Shown here in pieces: positions 5,554 to 10,312 of a stretch of DNA of 10,312 nt. Where the stretch lies: the NCBI GenBank assembly GCA_026395675.1, contig JAPLYF010000067.1, forward strand, positions 1-10,312, in the 5' to 3' direction. This DNA comes from Candidatus Parcubacteria bacterium (lineage in GTDB: Bacteria; Patescibacteriota; Patescibacteriia; CAIXNZ01). The position numbers and the translations under genes were made by a program. Position 1 is the first letter of the stretch, and each line of letters begins with the position of its first letter. Below the pieces are notes generated by a model. The model ran no database searches. It saw only the letters and a list, made by a program, of their open reading frames with translations, and was not told the DNA's origin.

Positions 5554-5985
5554 ATGCAATATTCAGATATTTTAATGGACCATTTTAAAAATCCGCGTAA
5601 TCAGGGTGAAATTGCCAATGCTGATGGCGTGGGCGAAGTTGGCAATCCTGTTTGCGGAGACATGATGAAGATTTATATTAAAGTTGGGAAAGATGCCAAA
5701 GGTGAAGAAGTATTGGCTGACATTAAATTCCAGACATTGGGCTGTGGCGCTGCCATTGCCTCATCTTCAATGCTAACTGAATTAGCTAAAGGCCAAAAAT
5801 TAGAAGATGCCTTAAAAATTACCCGCGAGCAGATTGCGGAAAAGTTAGGTGGTTTGCCCAAGGAAAAAATTCACTGTTCAATTTTGGCAGCTGAAGGACT
5901 GAAAAAAGCAGTAGCAAATTACCGCGGCCAGAAATTTACAGAAACTCATGAAGAGGAAGAGGTTGAAAAAGAAGAAAAATGTTAG
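5554..5985 (+). CDS. iscU: IscU/NifU-N-type iron-sulfur scaffold protein
   Basis: The 143-residue product is the scaffold on which clusters are built from IscS-derived sulfur and iron. It has the three invariant cysteines: Cys34 in GNPVCGD with the neighbouring Asp36, Cys64 in TLGCGAAIASSS, and Cys108 in IHCSILA. The conserved N terminus YSDILMDHFKNPRNQGE is complete. The LPPVK loop that the HscA chaperone recognises reads LPKEK (101-105). A changed loop fits the absence of hscA/hscB from the operon. The C terminus adds an acidic tail (ETHEEEEVEKEEKC, about 130-143) ending in an extra cysteine, which is unusual. No NifU central [2Fe-2S] domain is present; the Nfu domain is a separate gene 62 bases downstream. 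The ATG at 5554 lacks a Shine-Dalgarno. Confidence 0.95.
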   Translation: MQYSDILMDHFKNPRNQGEIANADGVGEVGNPVCGDMMKIYIKVGKDAKGEEVLADIKFQTLGCGAAIASSSMLTELAKGQKLEDALKITREQIAEKLGGLPKEKIHCSILAAEGLKKAVANYRGQKFTETHEEEEVEKEEKC

Positions 5986-5987
5986 GA

Positions 5988-6027
5988 TACTAATTTACTA
6001 ATTTGCTACTAATCTACTAATAATTCT
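5988..6027. repeat. Degenerate 7-8-bp repeat between iscU and nfu
   Basis: ACTAAT recurs four times with a spacing of 7-10 bases (for example TACTAAT at 5988-5994 and 6007-6013, and CTACTAA at 6014-6020). It begins 2 bases after the iscU stop. It is less regular than the other arrays. Confidence 0.6.
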
Positions 6028-6047
6028 AAAGTTTTATTTTTGAATAT

Positions 6048-6272
6048 ATGAAAGAACAAATTCAAAAAATACTTGAGAAAATCAGGCCTTCATTGCAAAT
6101 GGATGGGGGAGATGTTGAATTAGTGGACGTTGATGAAGCCAAGGGCATTGTCAAAGTTAAATTAATGGGTCATTGTGCGCATTGTGCCATGTCGCAGATG
6201 ACTTTGAAAATGGGGATTGAGGCGGAAATTAAGAAACAAGTTAAGGGAGTGAAAGAGGTGGTAGCAGTGTAA
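6048..6272 (+). CDS. Nfu-type (NifU C-terminal domain) iron-sulfur carrier
   Basis: The 74-residue product is a stand-alone Nfu domain. It has the N-terminal helix IQKILEKIRPSLQMDGGDVEL, a beta strand with an acidic turn, and the CxxC pair Cys43 and Cys46 in GHCAHCAMSQMTLK, followed by a helix ending GVKEVVAV. In known proteins two such domains hold a [4Fe-4S] cluster between their CxxC motifs and pass it to target enzymes. Its place between scaffold and desulfurase genes indicates cluster transfer, partly replacing the missing A-type carrier. In nitrogen-fixing bacteria this domain is fused to the IscU-like part in NifU; here the parts are split. The start at 6048 gives a complete domain. 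Confidence 0.95.
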   Translation: MKEQIQKILEKIRPSLQMDGGDVELVDVDEAKGIVKVKLMGHCAHCAMSQMTLKMGIEAEIKKQVKGVKEVVAV

Positions 6273-6278
6273 AAATAA

Positions 6279-6329
6279 CAAAAAACAAATAACAAAAAAA
6301 TATCAAAATCCAAATACTAAAATCTAAAA
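6279..6329. repeat. A-rich heptamer array between nfu and the membrane protein gene
   Basis: CAAAAAA, CAAATAA and an 8-base unit (6279-6300) are followed by ATCAAAA, TCCAAAT, ACTAAAA, TCTAAAA (6302-6329). The sequence is low-complexity, so the 7-base period is less certain here than elsewhere. Confidence 0.6.
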
Positions 6330-6350
6330 CATAATAAACTACTTTTTTGT

Positions 6351-6872
6351 ATGAGTTATCAAATTATTATTGATATTTTACTTGTTGCTTCAATTGGTAT
6401 ATGTTTGGCTATTGGTTCTTTTGCCGCTAATATGCAGGCTGTTACATATTGGGTCGGCAAAAAAATAGCTCCATTCGGCTCAGAAAAAGAGTTACCCCGT
6501 GGGTTTCAAGATGCTATAACTCCCAAATTTCAAGATAATTTTAATACAGTTAGTTTTATTTTATATTTGTTGATATTAATATTGGGTTCTATCAAATTGT
6601 GGTACATAGGATTACCTTTAGTTTTGGCAATCCTTCTTCTTAAAAATTTTTTAAGGAAATTGTGGCCAAATAATATAAATTTTTATTTAAAAATGTTAAT
6701 ACAAAATATGGCTAATCGAATGGCCGATTATACAAAAAATGGAGATCCAATGAGATCAGAAGCTGCCAAGGAAATGCTTGAAAATCTTGAAAGCTTGTAT
6801 GTTAGTATTCGAGATGAAAATTTAAAAATTCCTAGTTTCGAAGAGATAAAAAGAATGCCCGTGGGCGAATAA
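6351..6872 (+). CDS. Unrecognised membrane protein inside the ISC operon
   Basis: The 173-residue product has one N-terminal hydrophobic segment (about 5-25). A polar loop with GKKIAPFGSEKELPRGFQDA follows (36-55), then two adjacent hydrophobic segments (about 65-80 and 82-99). The last 70 residues form a soluble, charged, mostly helical domain (KMLIQNMANRMADYTKNGD, RSEAAKEMLENLESLY). No cysteine cluster or metal motif suggests a direct part in cluster chemistry; the single Cys is in the first membrane segment. I cannot name a family. It lies 78 bases after nfu and 21 bases before the desulfurase gene, on the same strand, so it is presumably made from the same transcript. That could reflect a membrane-linked role, or simply an insertion into the operon. 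Confidence 0.75.
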   Translation: MSYQIIIDILLVASIGICLAIGSFAANMQAVTYWVGKKIAPFGSEKELPRGFQDAITPKFQDNFNTVSFILYLLILILGSIKLWYIGLPLVLAILLLKNFLRKLWPNNINFYLKMLIQNMANRMADYTKNGDPMRSEAAKEMLENLESLYVSIRDENLKIPSFEEIKRMPVGE

Positions 6873-6893
6873 AAATAATTAATCAATAAAATT

Positions 6894-8147
6894 ATGAATA
6901 AAATATATTTAGATCACAGCGCGACAACGCCGTTTGATCCGCAAGTTTTAAAAAAGATGCAGCCATATTTGACTGAGATTTTTGGCAATGCGTCTTCAGT
7001 CCATTCATTTGGCCAAGAAGCGCTCAAAGGCGTTGATTGGGCTAGGGAACAATTAAGTAAATTGTTTGGTTGCAAGTTTAAGGAAGTGATTTTTACTTCT
7101 GGCGCGTCTGAAAGCAATAATTTGGCTTTGCGGGGGTTGGTTATGGCCTTTCGCAAGAAACTTGAAAAAAAATACCACATTATCACTTCAAAGATTGAAC
7201 ATCCGGCGATTTTAGAGGTTTGTCAGGCCTTAGAAAAAGAAGGATTAGTTGAGGTCAGTTATATTGGAGTTAATAAAAAGGGGTTAGTTGAGGTAGATGA
7301 GATTAAAAAAGCAATTAAAGATAATACAATTTTAGTTACTATTATGTATGTTAATAATGAGACAGGAGTGATTCAGCCGATTCGGGAAATAGGTAAAATG
7401 ATTGAGAAGGTGAATAAAAATAGAATTCCAAATTCCGAAAGCCGAAAGCCGAATGATAGGTTTAAAAAAATTTATTTTCATACTGATGCGGTGCAGGCGG
7501 TTAATTACTGCAAAATGCAAGCCAATTATTTGGGTGCTGATTTAATTACCATTTCCGGACATAAAATTTACGGGCCAAAAGGTGTTGGCGCTTTGTATAT
7601 TCACGAAGGCACGCCAATTAAATCAATTACTTTTGGCGGACATCAGGAATATAATATCAGACCAGGGACATATAATGTTCCGGGGATAGTTGGGTTAGGA
7701 GCGGCTGTTGAACTGGTCAATAACCAATCACCAATAATCTCCGCCAGAGGCGGATCCGCCTCTGGCGGAAATGACCAAATTAGGAAGTTAAGAGATAAAT
7801 TAATCGCAGGTATACAAAAAGCAATTCCAGAAACTCAAATAAATGGTGATCTTGCCAATCGTGTGCCAAGCAATGCTAACATAAGTTTTTTAAATGCTGA
7901 AGGCGAAAGCATGCTCCTAATGTTAGACCTGGAAGGGATTGCTGTTTCCACTGGTTCAGCTTGCGCTTCTGGATCTTTGGAGCCATCGCATGTTTTACGC
8001 GCAATGAGTATTCCAGCTGAAATTTGTCATGCTTCATTACGTTTTACACTGGGTAAAGGGACAACTGAAAAGGAAATTGATAAGGTGATTGAAGTTTTAC
8101 CAAGAATTGTTGAGCGCTTGCGCAAAATGTCGCCGCTGAAAAGATAA
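6894..8147 (+). CDS. iscS: Cysteine desulfurase, IscS/NifS type, with two repeat-derived insertions
   Basis: This PLP enzyme takes sulfur from cysteine as an enzyme-bound persulfide and passes it to IscU. Seen residues are MNKIYLDHSATTPFDP at the start, His103 in KIEHPA, Asp198 and Gln201 in FHTDAVQ, His223-Lys224 (the PLP lysine) in SGHKIYGPKGVG, and Cys357 in TGSACASGSLEPSHVL, typical of group I enzymes. Against E. coli IscS (His104, Asp180, Lys206, Cys328) the offsets grow from -1 to +18 to +29. This places about 19 extra residues before the Asp198 block and about 11 before the Cys357 block. The first coincides with a heptamer array (7424-7458), the second with a 30-bp palindrome (7740-7769). 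All catalytic residues remain, so the enzyme is probably active. It is the last gene of the operon, 21 bases after the membrane protein gene. Confidence 0.95.
   Translation: MNKIYLDHSATTPFDPQVLKKMQPYLTEIFGNASSVHSFGQEALKGVDWAREQLSKLFGCKFKEVIFTSGASESNNLALRGLVMAFRKKLEKKYHIITSKIEHPAILEVCQALEKEGLVEVSYIGVNKKGLVEVDEIKKAIKDNTILVTIMYVNNETGVIQPIREIGKMIEKVNKNRIPNSESRKPNDRFKKIYFHTDAVQAVNYCKMQANYLGADLITISGHKIYGPKGVGALYIHEGTPIKSITFGGHQEYNIRPGTYNVPGIVGLGAAVELVNNQSPIISARGGSASGGNDQIRKLRDKLIAGIQKAIPETQINGDLANRVPSNANISFLNAEGESMLLMLDLEGIAVSTGSACASGSLEPSHVLRAMSIPAEICHASLRFTLGKGTTEKEIDKVIEVLPRIVERLRKMSPLKR
7424..7458. repeat. Heptamer array inside the desulfurase gene
   Basis: Five 7-mers in register: AATTCCA, AATTCCG, AAAGCCG, AAAGCCG, AATGATA. 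They encode part of the segment NRIPNSESRKPNDRFKK, which has no counterpart in E. coli IscS and lies between the IGKM helix and the IYFHTDAVQ strand. Fifty-odd inserted bases leave the reading frame intact. Confidence 0.8.
7740..7769. repeat. Perfect 30-bp GC-rich palindrome inside the desulfurase gene
   Basis: The left half TCCGCCAGAGGCGGA (7740-7754) is followed directly by its exact reverse complement TCCGCCTCTGGCGGA (7755-7769), with GGATCC at the centre. It is 22/30 G+C in an AT-rich gene. It fills exactly codons 283-292 and encodes SARGGSASGG, in a region where the protein is about 11 residues longer than E. coli IscS. Confidence 0.92.
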
Positions 8148-8184
8148 TGCGAATCTTCGAATAATGCGAATGCTACGAATAATG
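8144..8184. repeat. 17-18-bp tandem repeat over the desulfurase stop codon
   Basis: ATAATGCGAATCTTCGA (8144-8160) is followed by ATAATGCGAATGCTACGA (8161-8178) and a partial ATAATG (8179-8184). The first unit contains the TAA stop codon. Confidence 0.75.
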
Positions 8185-8185
8185 T

Positions 8186-8212
8186 CCCTAGAAATAGGGG
8201 CTTTTATTTTTT
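8186..8212 (+). terminator. Intrinsic terminator of the ISC operon
   Basis: CCCTA (8186-8190) pairs with TAGGG (8195-8199) around a GAAA tetraloop. The sequence CTTTTATTTTTT follows a flanking G. It comes about 40 bases after the desulfurase stop. Confidence 0.8.
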
Positions 8213-8221
8213 AGTTAAATA

Positions 8222-8230
8222 TGCTAAAAT
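8222..8230 (+). promoter_or_regulatory. Possible extended -10 for the orf130-mraY pair
   Basis: TGC followed by TAAAAT lies 14 bases before the ATG at 8245. No convincing -35 is at the expected distance (TTTTAT at 8202-8207). A start this close would give an almost leaderless message. Support is the preceding terminator, which requires a new promoter. Confidence 0.4.
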
Positions 8231-8244
8231 AAAGTTAATTTATT

Positions 8245-8637
8245 ATGATTTTCTATAACATCTCTAAATTTTTTGAACATCCTTATCGTGAGGATTTATT
8301 TGTTAAAATTAATTTTATTTTTAGCTTATTGTTGAATCTAGTTATTTGGTTTATTCTATATTGGAAGCTCCACCCCTTGTCTTATTCAGCAGAAACTGAT
8401 TATGGCCAGATTTATTTGCATTATAATATTTATTTTGGCATTGATAATATTGGCAGCTGGTATGGAGCATTTATAATTCCGATTTTGGGTTTATTTATTA
8501 TTTTGTTTAATAATCTTTTGGCTTATATTTTTTATGTTCGCGAAAAATTGCTGAGTTATGTTTTGATTTTTACCCAGAGTTTTTTGCAAATTGTTCTTTT
8601 TGCAGCTGCGATTTTTTTAATTTTACTTAATATCTAG
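8245..8637 (+). CDS. Small three-helix membrane protein upstream of mraY
   Basis: The 130-residue product has hydrophobic segments at about 22-40, 73-97 and 104-129. A polar stretch between the first two (HPLSYSAETDYGQIYLHYNIYFGIDNIGSW broken by aromatic residues, 43-72) is rich in tyrosine and probably lies outside or at the membrane surface. Only short polar ends remain. I do not recognise a named family; from memory, proteins with a YLHYNIYFGID-like block occur in Parcubacteria, but I cannot check this. It lies 79 bases before mraY with a heptamer inverted repeat between, and no terminator, so co-transcription with mraY is likely. A link to cell-wall synthesis is only inferred from position. 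Confidence 0.78.
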   Translation: MIFYNISKFFEHPYREDLFVKINFIFSLLLNLVIWFILYWKLHPLSYSAETDYGQIYLHYNIYFGIDNIGSWYGAFIIPILGLFIILFNNLLAYIFYVREKLLSYVLIFTQSFLQIVLFAAAIFLILLNI

Positions 8638-8640
8638 ACA

Positions 8641-8716
8641 AGATTTAAGATATAAGATGTAAGATTTAAGATCGGGTATGACTTAGATCTTAATTCCTAA
8701 ATTTTAAAGCTAGAAT
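8641..8716. repeat. Heptamer-repeat inverted repeat before mraY
   Basis: The left arm is AGATTTA, AGATATA, AGATGTA, AGATTTA (8641-8668). The right arm is CTTAGAT, CTTAATT, CCTAAAT, TTTAAAG, CTAGAAT (8682-8716), and its last base touches the mraY ATG. These are the same units as at 5480-5548, in another order. Confidence 0.87.
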
Positions 8717-9763
8717 ATGGACACATTTATTATTATCAAAATTTTCTTTTTGGCTGCTTTGGCTTTTATTGTAACAATTTTGTGGACCCCGCTTTTGACT
8801 CATTTTATGTATAAATATAATTGGGGCAAAAAGATCAGAACAGAGGAAAATGCGCCAATTATGTCACAACTGCATAATCATAAGGCAGGCACGCCAACTA
8901 TGGGCGGACTTTTAATTTGGGTGACAGTTTTGGTTATGGCCCTTGTTTTTTATTTTTTAGCTCAATGGACTGGCTGGGAGCTTTTTAATAAACTAAATTT
9001 TTTAACCCGCTCTCAGACATTATTGCCTTTAGGGGCTCTGGTAGCTTCGGCCTTGGTGGGATTATTTGATGATATTTTAAACATCAGGGGCATTGGACCA
9101 AAAGGCGGCGGCTTGCAACTGCGTTATAAATTATTAATTTATACAATCATTGCTTTAGTCGGCTCATTTTGGTTTTTCTTTAAATTGGATTGGGATTTAA
9201 TGCGCGTGCCATTTGTCGGAGATTTTCAGATCGGCTGGTGGTATATACCGATTTTTATTTTTATAATCGTGGCTACTTCTTTTTCAGTTAATGAGACAGA
9301 CGGTTTAGATGGTTTGGCCGGCGGCTTAGTAGCCATTAGTTTTGCGGCTTTTGGAGTGATTGCTTTTACCCAGGGCAGATATGATTTGGCAACGTTTTGC
9401 GGGGTGATTGTCGGAGCGCTTTTGGCCTTTTTGTGGTTCAATATTGCGCCAGCCAGATTTTTTATGGGCGATACTGGCTCTATGAGCTTGGGGGTAACTT
9501 TGGGCATCATTGCCATGCTGACTAATTCTGTTTTAATTTTGCCGGTGATTGGCTTTTTATTTGTCCTGGAATCCTTATCGGTTATAATTCAGGTCTGTGC
9601 CAAGAAAATTTTCAAAAGAAAGGTTTTTCTTTCAGCGCCCATTCACCATCATTTTGAAGCCCTGGGCTGGCCAGAGACAAAAATCGTGATGCGCTTCTGG
9701 CTGATTGCCACTGTCATGGCATTTTTGGGCGTGATTTTGATTTTGATGGATAAGATATATTAA
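8717..9763 (+). CDS. mraY: Phospho-N-acetylmuramoyl-pentapeptide-transferase (MraY)
   Basis: MraY joins UDP-MurNAc-pentapeptide to undecaprenyl phosphate, forming lipid I at the inner face of the membrane. The 348-residue product has the expected multi-helix layout. Visible family motifs are TPTMGGLLI (59-67), the Asp pair Asp118-Asp119 in GLFDDILNIRG, Asn192 and Asp195 in NETDGLDGLAGG (192-203), Asp252 in FMGDTGSMSLG, and the HHH motif at 310-312 in APIHHHFEALGWPE. All residues known to bind Mg2+ and the nucleotide are present, so it should be active. The gene is not in a dcw (mur/fts) cluster within this window, where it is usually found. The start at 8717 follows a heptamer repeat without a Shine-Dalgarno. 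No clear terminator follows the stop. Confidence 0.98.
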   Translation: MDTFIIIKIFFLAALAFIVTILWTPLLTHFMYKYNWGKKIRTEENAPIMSQLHNHKAGTPTMGGLLIWVTVLVMALVFYFLAQWTGWELFNKLNFLTRSQTLLPLGALVASALVGLFDDILNIRGIGPKGGGLQLRYKLLIYTIIALVGSFWFFFKLDWDLMRVPFVGDFQIGWWYIPIFIFIIVATSFSVNETDGLDGLAGGLVAISFAAFGVIAFTQGRYDLATFCGVIVGALLAFLWFNIAPARFFMGDTGSMSLGVTLGIIAMLTNSVLILPVIGFLFVLESLSVIIQVCAKKIFKRKVFLSAPIHHHFEALGWPETKIVMRFWLIATVMAFLGVILILMDKIY

Positions 9764-9791
9764 TTCTGAATTCTGAAAGCTGAATTATGAA
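9764..9791. repeat. Heptamer array after mraY
   Basis: TTCTGAA, TTCTGAA, AGCTGAA, TTATGAA run in tandem directly from the base after the mraY stop codon. No complementary arm is visible. Confidence 0.8.
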
Positions 9792-9793
9792 AT

Positions 9794-9858
9794 GGTTGTA
9801 AGACAGTTGTAAAACCTTTGTAAAACAATTGTATTACTATGCCTTACCATTGTTTTGC
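9794..9858. repeat. 11-bp tandem repeat joined to an inverted repeat
   Basis: GGTTGTAAGAC, AGTTGTAAAAC and CTTTGTAAAAC (9794-9826) are followed by a partial AATTGTA. GTAAAACAATTGTA (9820-9833) is complementary to TACCATTGTTTTGC (9845-9858) at 12 of 14 positions, with an 11-base loop. There is no T-run, so it is unlikely to be a normal terminator. Confidence 0.65.
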
Positions 9859-9867
9859 TCTCCATTC

Positions 9868-9896
9868 TTGACAGGCGCTTTTATTTTTGCTAAGTT
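9868..9896 (+). promoter_or_regulatory. Candidate promoter of the last gene
   Basis: A perfect TTGACA (9868-9873) is followed by 17 bases and TAAGTT (9891-9896), preceded by TGC (extended -10). The -10 is poor but the -35, spacing and TGC agree. The resulting leader of about 65 bases would contain the hairpin at 9921-9942. Confidence 0.5.
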
Positions 9897-9920
9897 TAAG
9901 TATCTAGCCGTATGGTTAGA

Positions 9921-9942
9921 TTCCTTGGTGTATGCCAAGGAA
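9921..9942 (+). promoter_or_regulatory. Perfect leader hairpin before the last gene
   Basis: TTCCTTGG (9921-9928) pairs with CCAAGGAA (9935-9942) around a 6-base loop. It lies 12 bases before the Shine-Dalgarno. It is not followed directly by a T-run, so it looks more like an mRNA-stabilising or regulatory hairpin than a terminator. GCCGTATGG occurs on both sides, at 9907-9915 and 9962-9970. Confidence 0.55.
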
Positions 9943-9954
9943 AAGTTCTTTTAC

Positions 9955-9960
9955 AGGAGG
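9955..9960 (+). promoter_or_regulatory. Perfect Shine-Dalgarno, the only one in the window
   Basis: AGGAGG with 6 bases to the ATG at 9967. It fixes the start of the last gene. The other starts in the window have AT-rich upstream sequence with no comparable site. Confidence 0.85.
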
Positions 9961-9966
9961 TGCCGT

Positions 9967-10312
9967 ATGGCAACCAAAGACGAAGTTAGAGGAGTGATTT
10001 TAAACGGTCCAAATCGATGGTCACTGGTTATTGATGCACTTGTAAATGGTAAAAAAGTAGAATTTGAAGTTCGGGCAGGGGATGCTCCATTTAAGATACA
10101 AGTTAATGTCGATGCCTTAATGAGGGCTGATGACGTGGTTTCGCCAGATAATGAACTTTGGAGCATTGAAGCATATATCCTGCCTGTGGGTGTACACGAG
10201 TATAAAGCTATAAGTTTGCAAGTAGGATTAGAATTCGAGGTCAATGTCGCAATAAAATTTTATGCGAAATCCTATTCAACAAAAGATCGTGATGGAAAAT
10301 TTATAATTACAT
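9967..10312 (+). CDS. Unrecognised soluble protein, 3' end beyond the window
   Basis: The frame is open from ATG 9967 to the last base, giving 115 residues; the stop is outside. The start is fixed by AGGAGG six bases upstream and a candidate promoter at 9868-9896. The visible part begins MATKDEVRGVILNGPNRWSL and reads as alternating beta strands: VIDALVNGKKVEFEVRAG, PFKIQVNVDAL, LWSIEAYILPVGVHEYKAISLQVG and FEVNVAIKFYAKSY. This suggests a beta-sandwich or similar fold, with no signal peptide, membrane segment or cysteine in the seen part. I do not recognise it. Strong promoter, leader hairpin and ribosome site together suggest high expression, unlike the neighbouring genes. It could be acquired DNA or a native, highly made protein; the sequence seen does not decide. 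Confidence 0.8.
   Translation, partial: MATKDEVRGVILNGPNRWSLVIDALVNGKKVEFEVRAGDAPFKIQVNVDALMRADDVVSPDNELWSIEAYILPVGVHEYKAISLQVGLEFEVNVAIKFYAKSYSTKDRDGKFIIT

Noticed and set aside
6894..8147. Desulfurase as a pseudogene broken by insertions
   Set aside because: Both insertions keep the frame, and the PLP lysine, catalytic cysteine, His103, Asp198 and Gln201 are all present.
9912..9989. Possible 25-codon leader peptide starting at ATG 9912 and overlapping the last gene
   Set aside because: It has no ribosome site and its frame runs through the AGGAGG; no stalling motif is visible. More likely chance.
9951..10244. Minus-strand open frame at the right end
   Set aside because: It is antisense to the gene at 9967, which has a perfect Shine-Dalgarno and a beta-strand pattern. 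The Ser/Thr-rich product looks like an antisense shadow.

Overview
The window looks like a piece of a low-GC Patescibacteria (Candidate Phyla Radiation) chromosome, most likely a Parcubacteria-type lineage. The grounds are the mix of housekeeping genes with small hypothetical and membrane proteins, almost no Shine-Dalgarno sequences, a stripped-down iron-sulfur assembly operon and intergenic spaces full of short repeats. This assignment is inference. Ribosomal protein L9 is present, although several CPR lineages lack it. TGA ends the Rrf2 gene, so the TGA-to-glycine code of Gracilibacteria and Absconditabacteria does not apply.

Layout. 1-291 is the 3' end of an unrecognised gene. 403-849 is rplI (L9), with an intrinsic terminator over its stop codon. 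952-3656 is a compact + strand group: pyrG (CTP synthase), an unknown 130-residue protein and an FkbM-type methyltransferase. It converges on a minus-strand four-helix membrane protein (3759-4229); a bidirectional terminator lies between them. 4274-4342 is a 23-codon relic of a second fkbM 3' end. rpmA (L27) is on the minus strand at 4440-4724. A divergent control region (4725-5084) follows, with two near-consensus promoters and a composite palindrome between them. 5085-8147 is an ISC operon: an Rrf2/IscR-like regulator with three cysteines, an IscU scaffold, an Nfu carrier, an unknown membrane protein and an IscS/NifS cysteine desulfurase, ended by a GAAA-loop terminator. 8245-9763 holds a small membrane protein and mraY (lipid I synthesis). 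The window ends in an unknown gene (9967 onward), the only one with a perfect AGGAGG ribosome binding site.

How the genes work together. IscS supplies sulfur, IscU builds the cluster and Nfu may carry it. The regulator probably senses cluster status through its cysteines and represses its own operon at an IscR-like palindrome placed just after the -10 box. No A-type carrier, ferredoxin or HscA/HscB gene is in the operon.

The most unusual content is not protein coding. At least eight arrays share a 7-bp period but differ in sequence. Several are folded as long inverted repeats that end at start codons. One array lies in frame inside the desulfurase gene, which also carries a perfect 30-bp GC-rich palindrome of exactly ten codons. 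Two related ~50-bp palindromes sit in the loops of intrinsic terminators. Together they suggest active or recently active short-repeat families that invade spacers, terminators and one essential-type gene.
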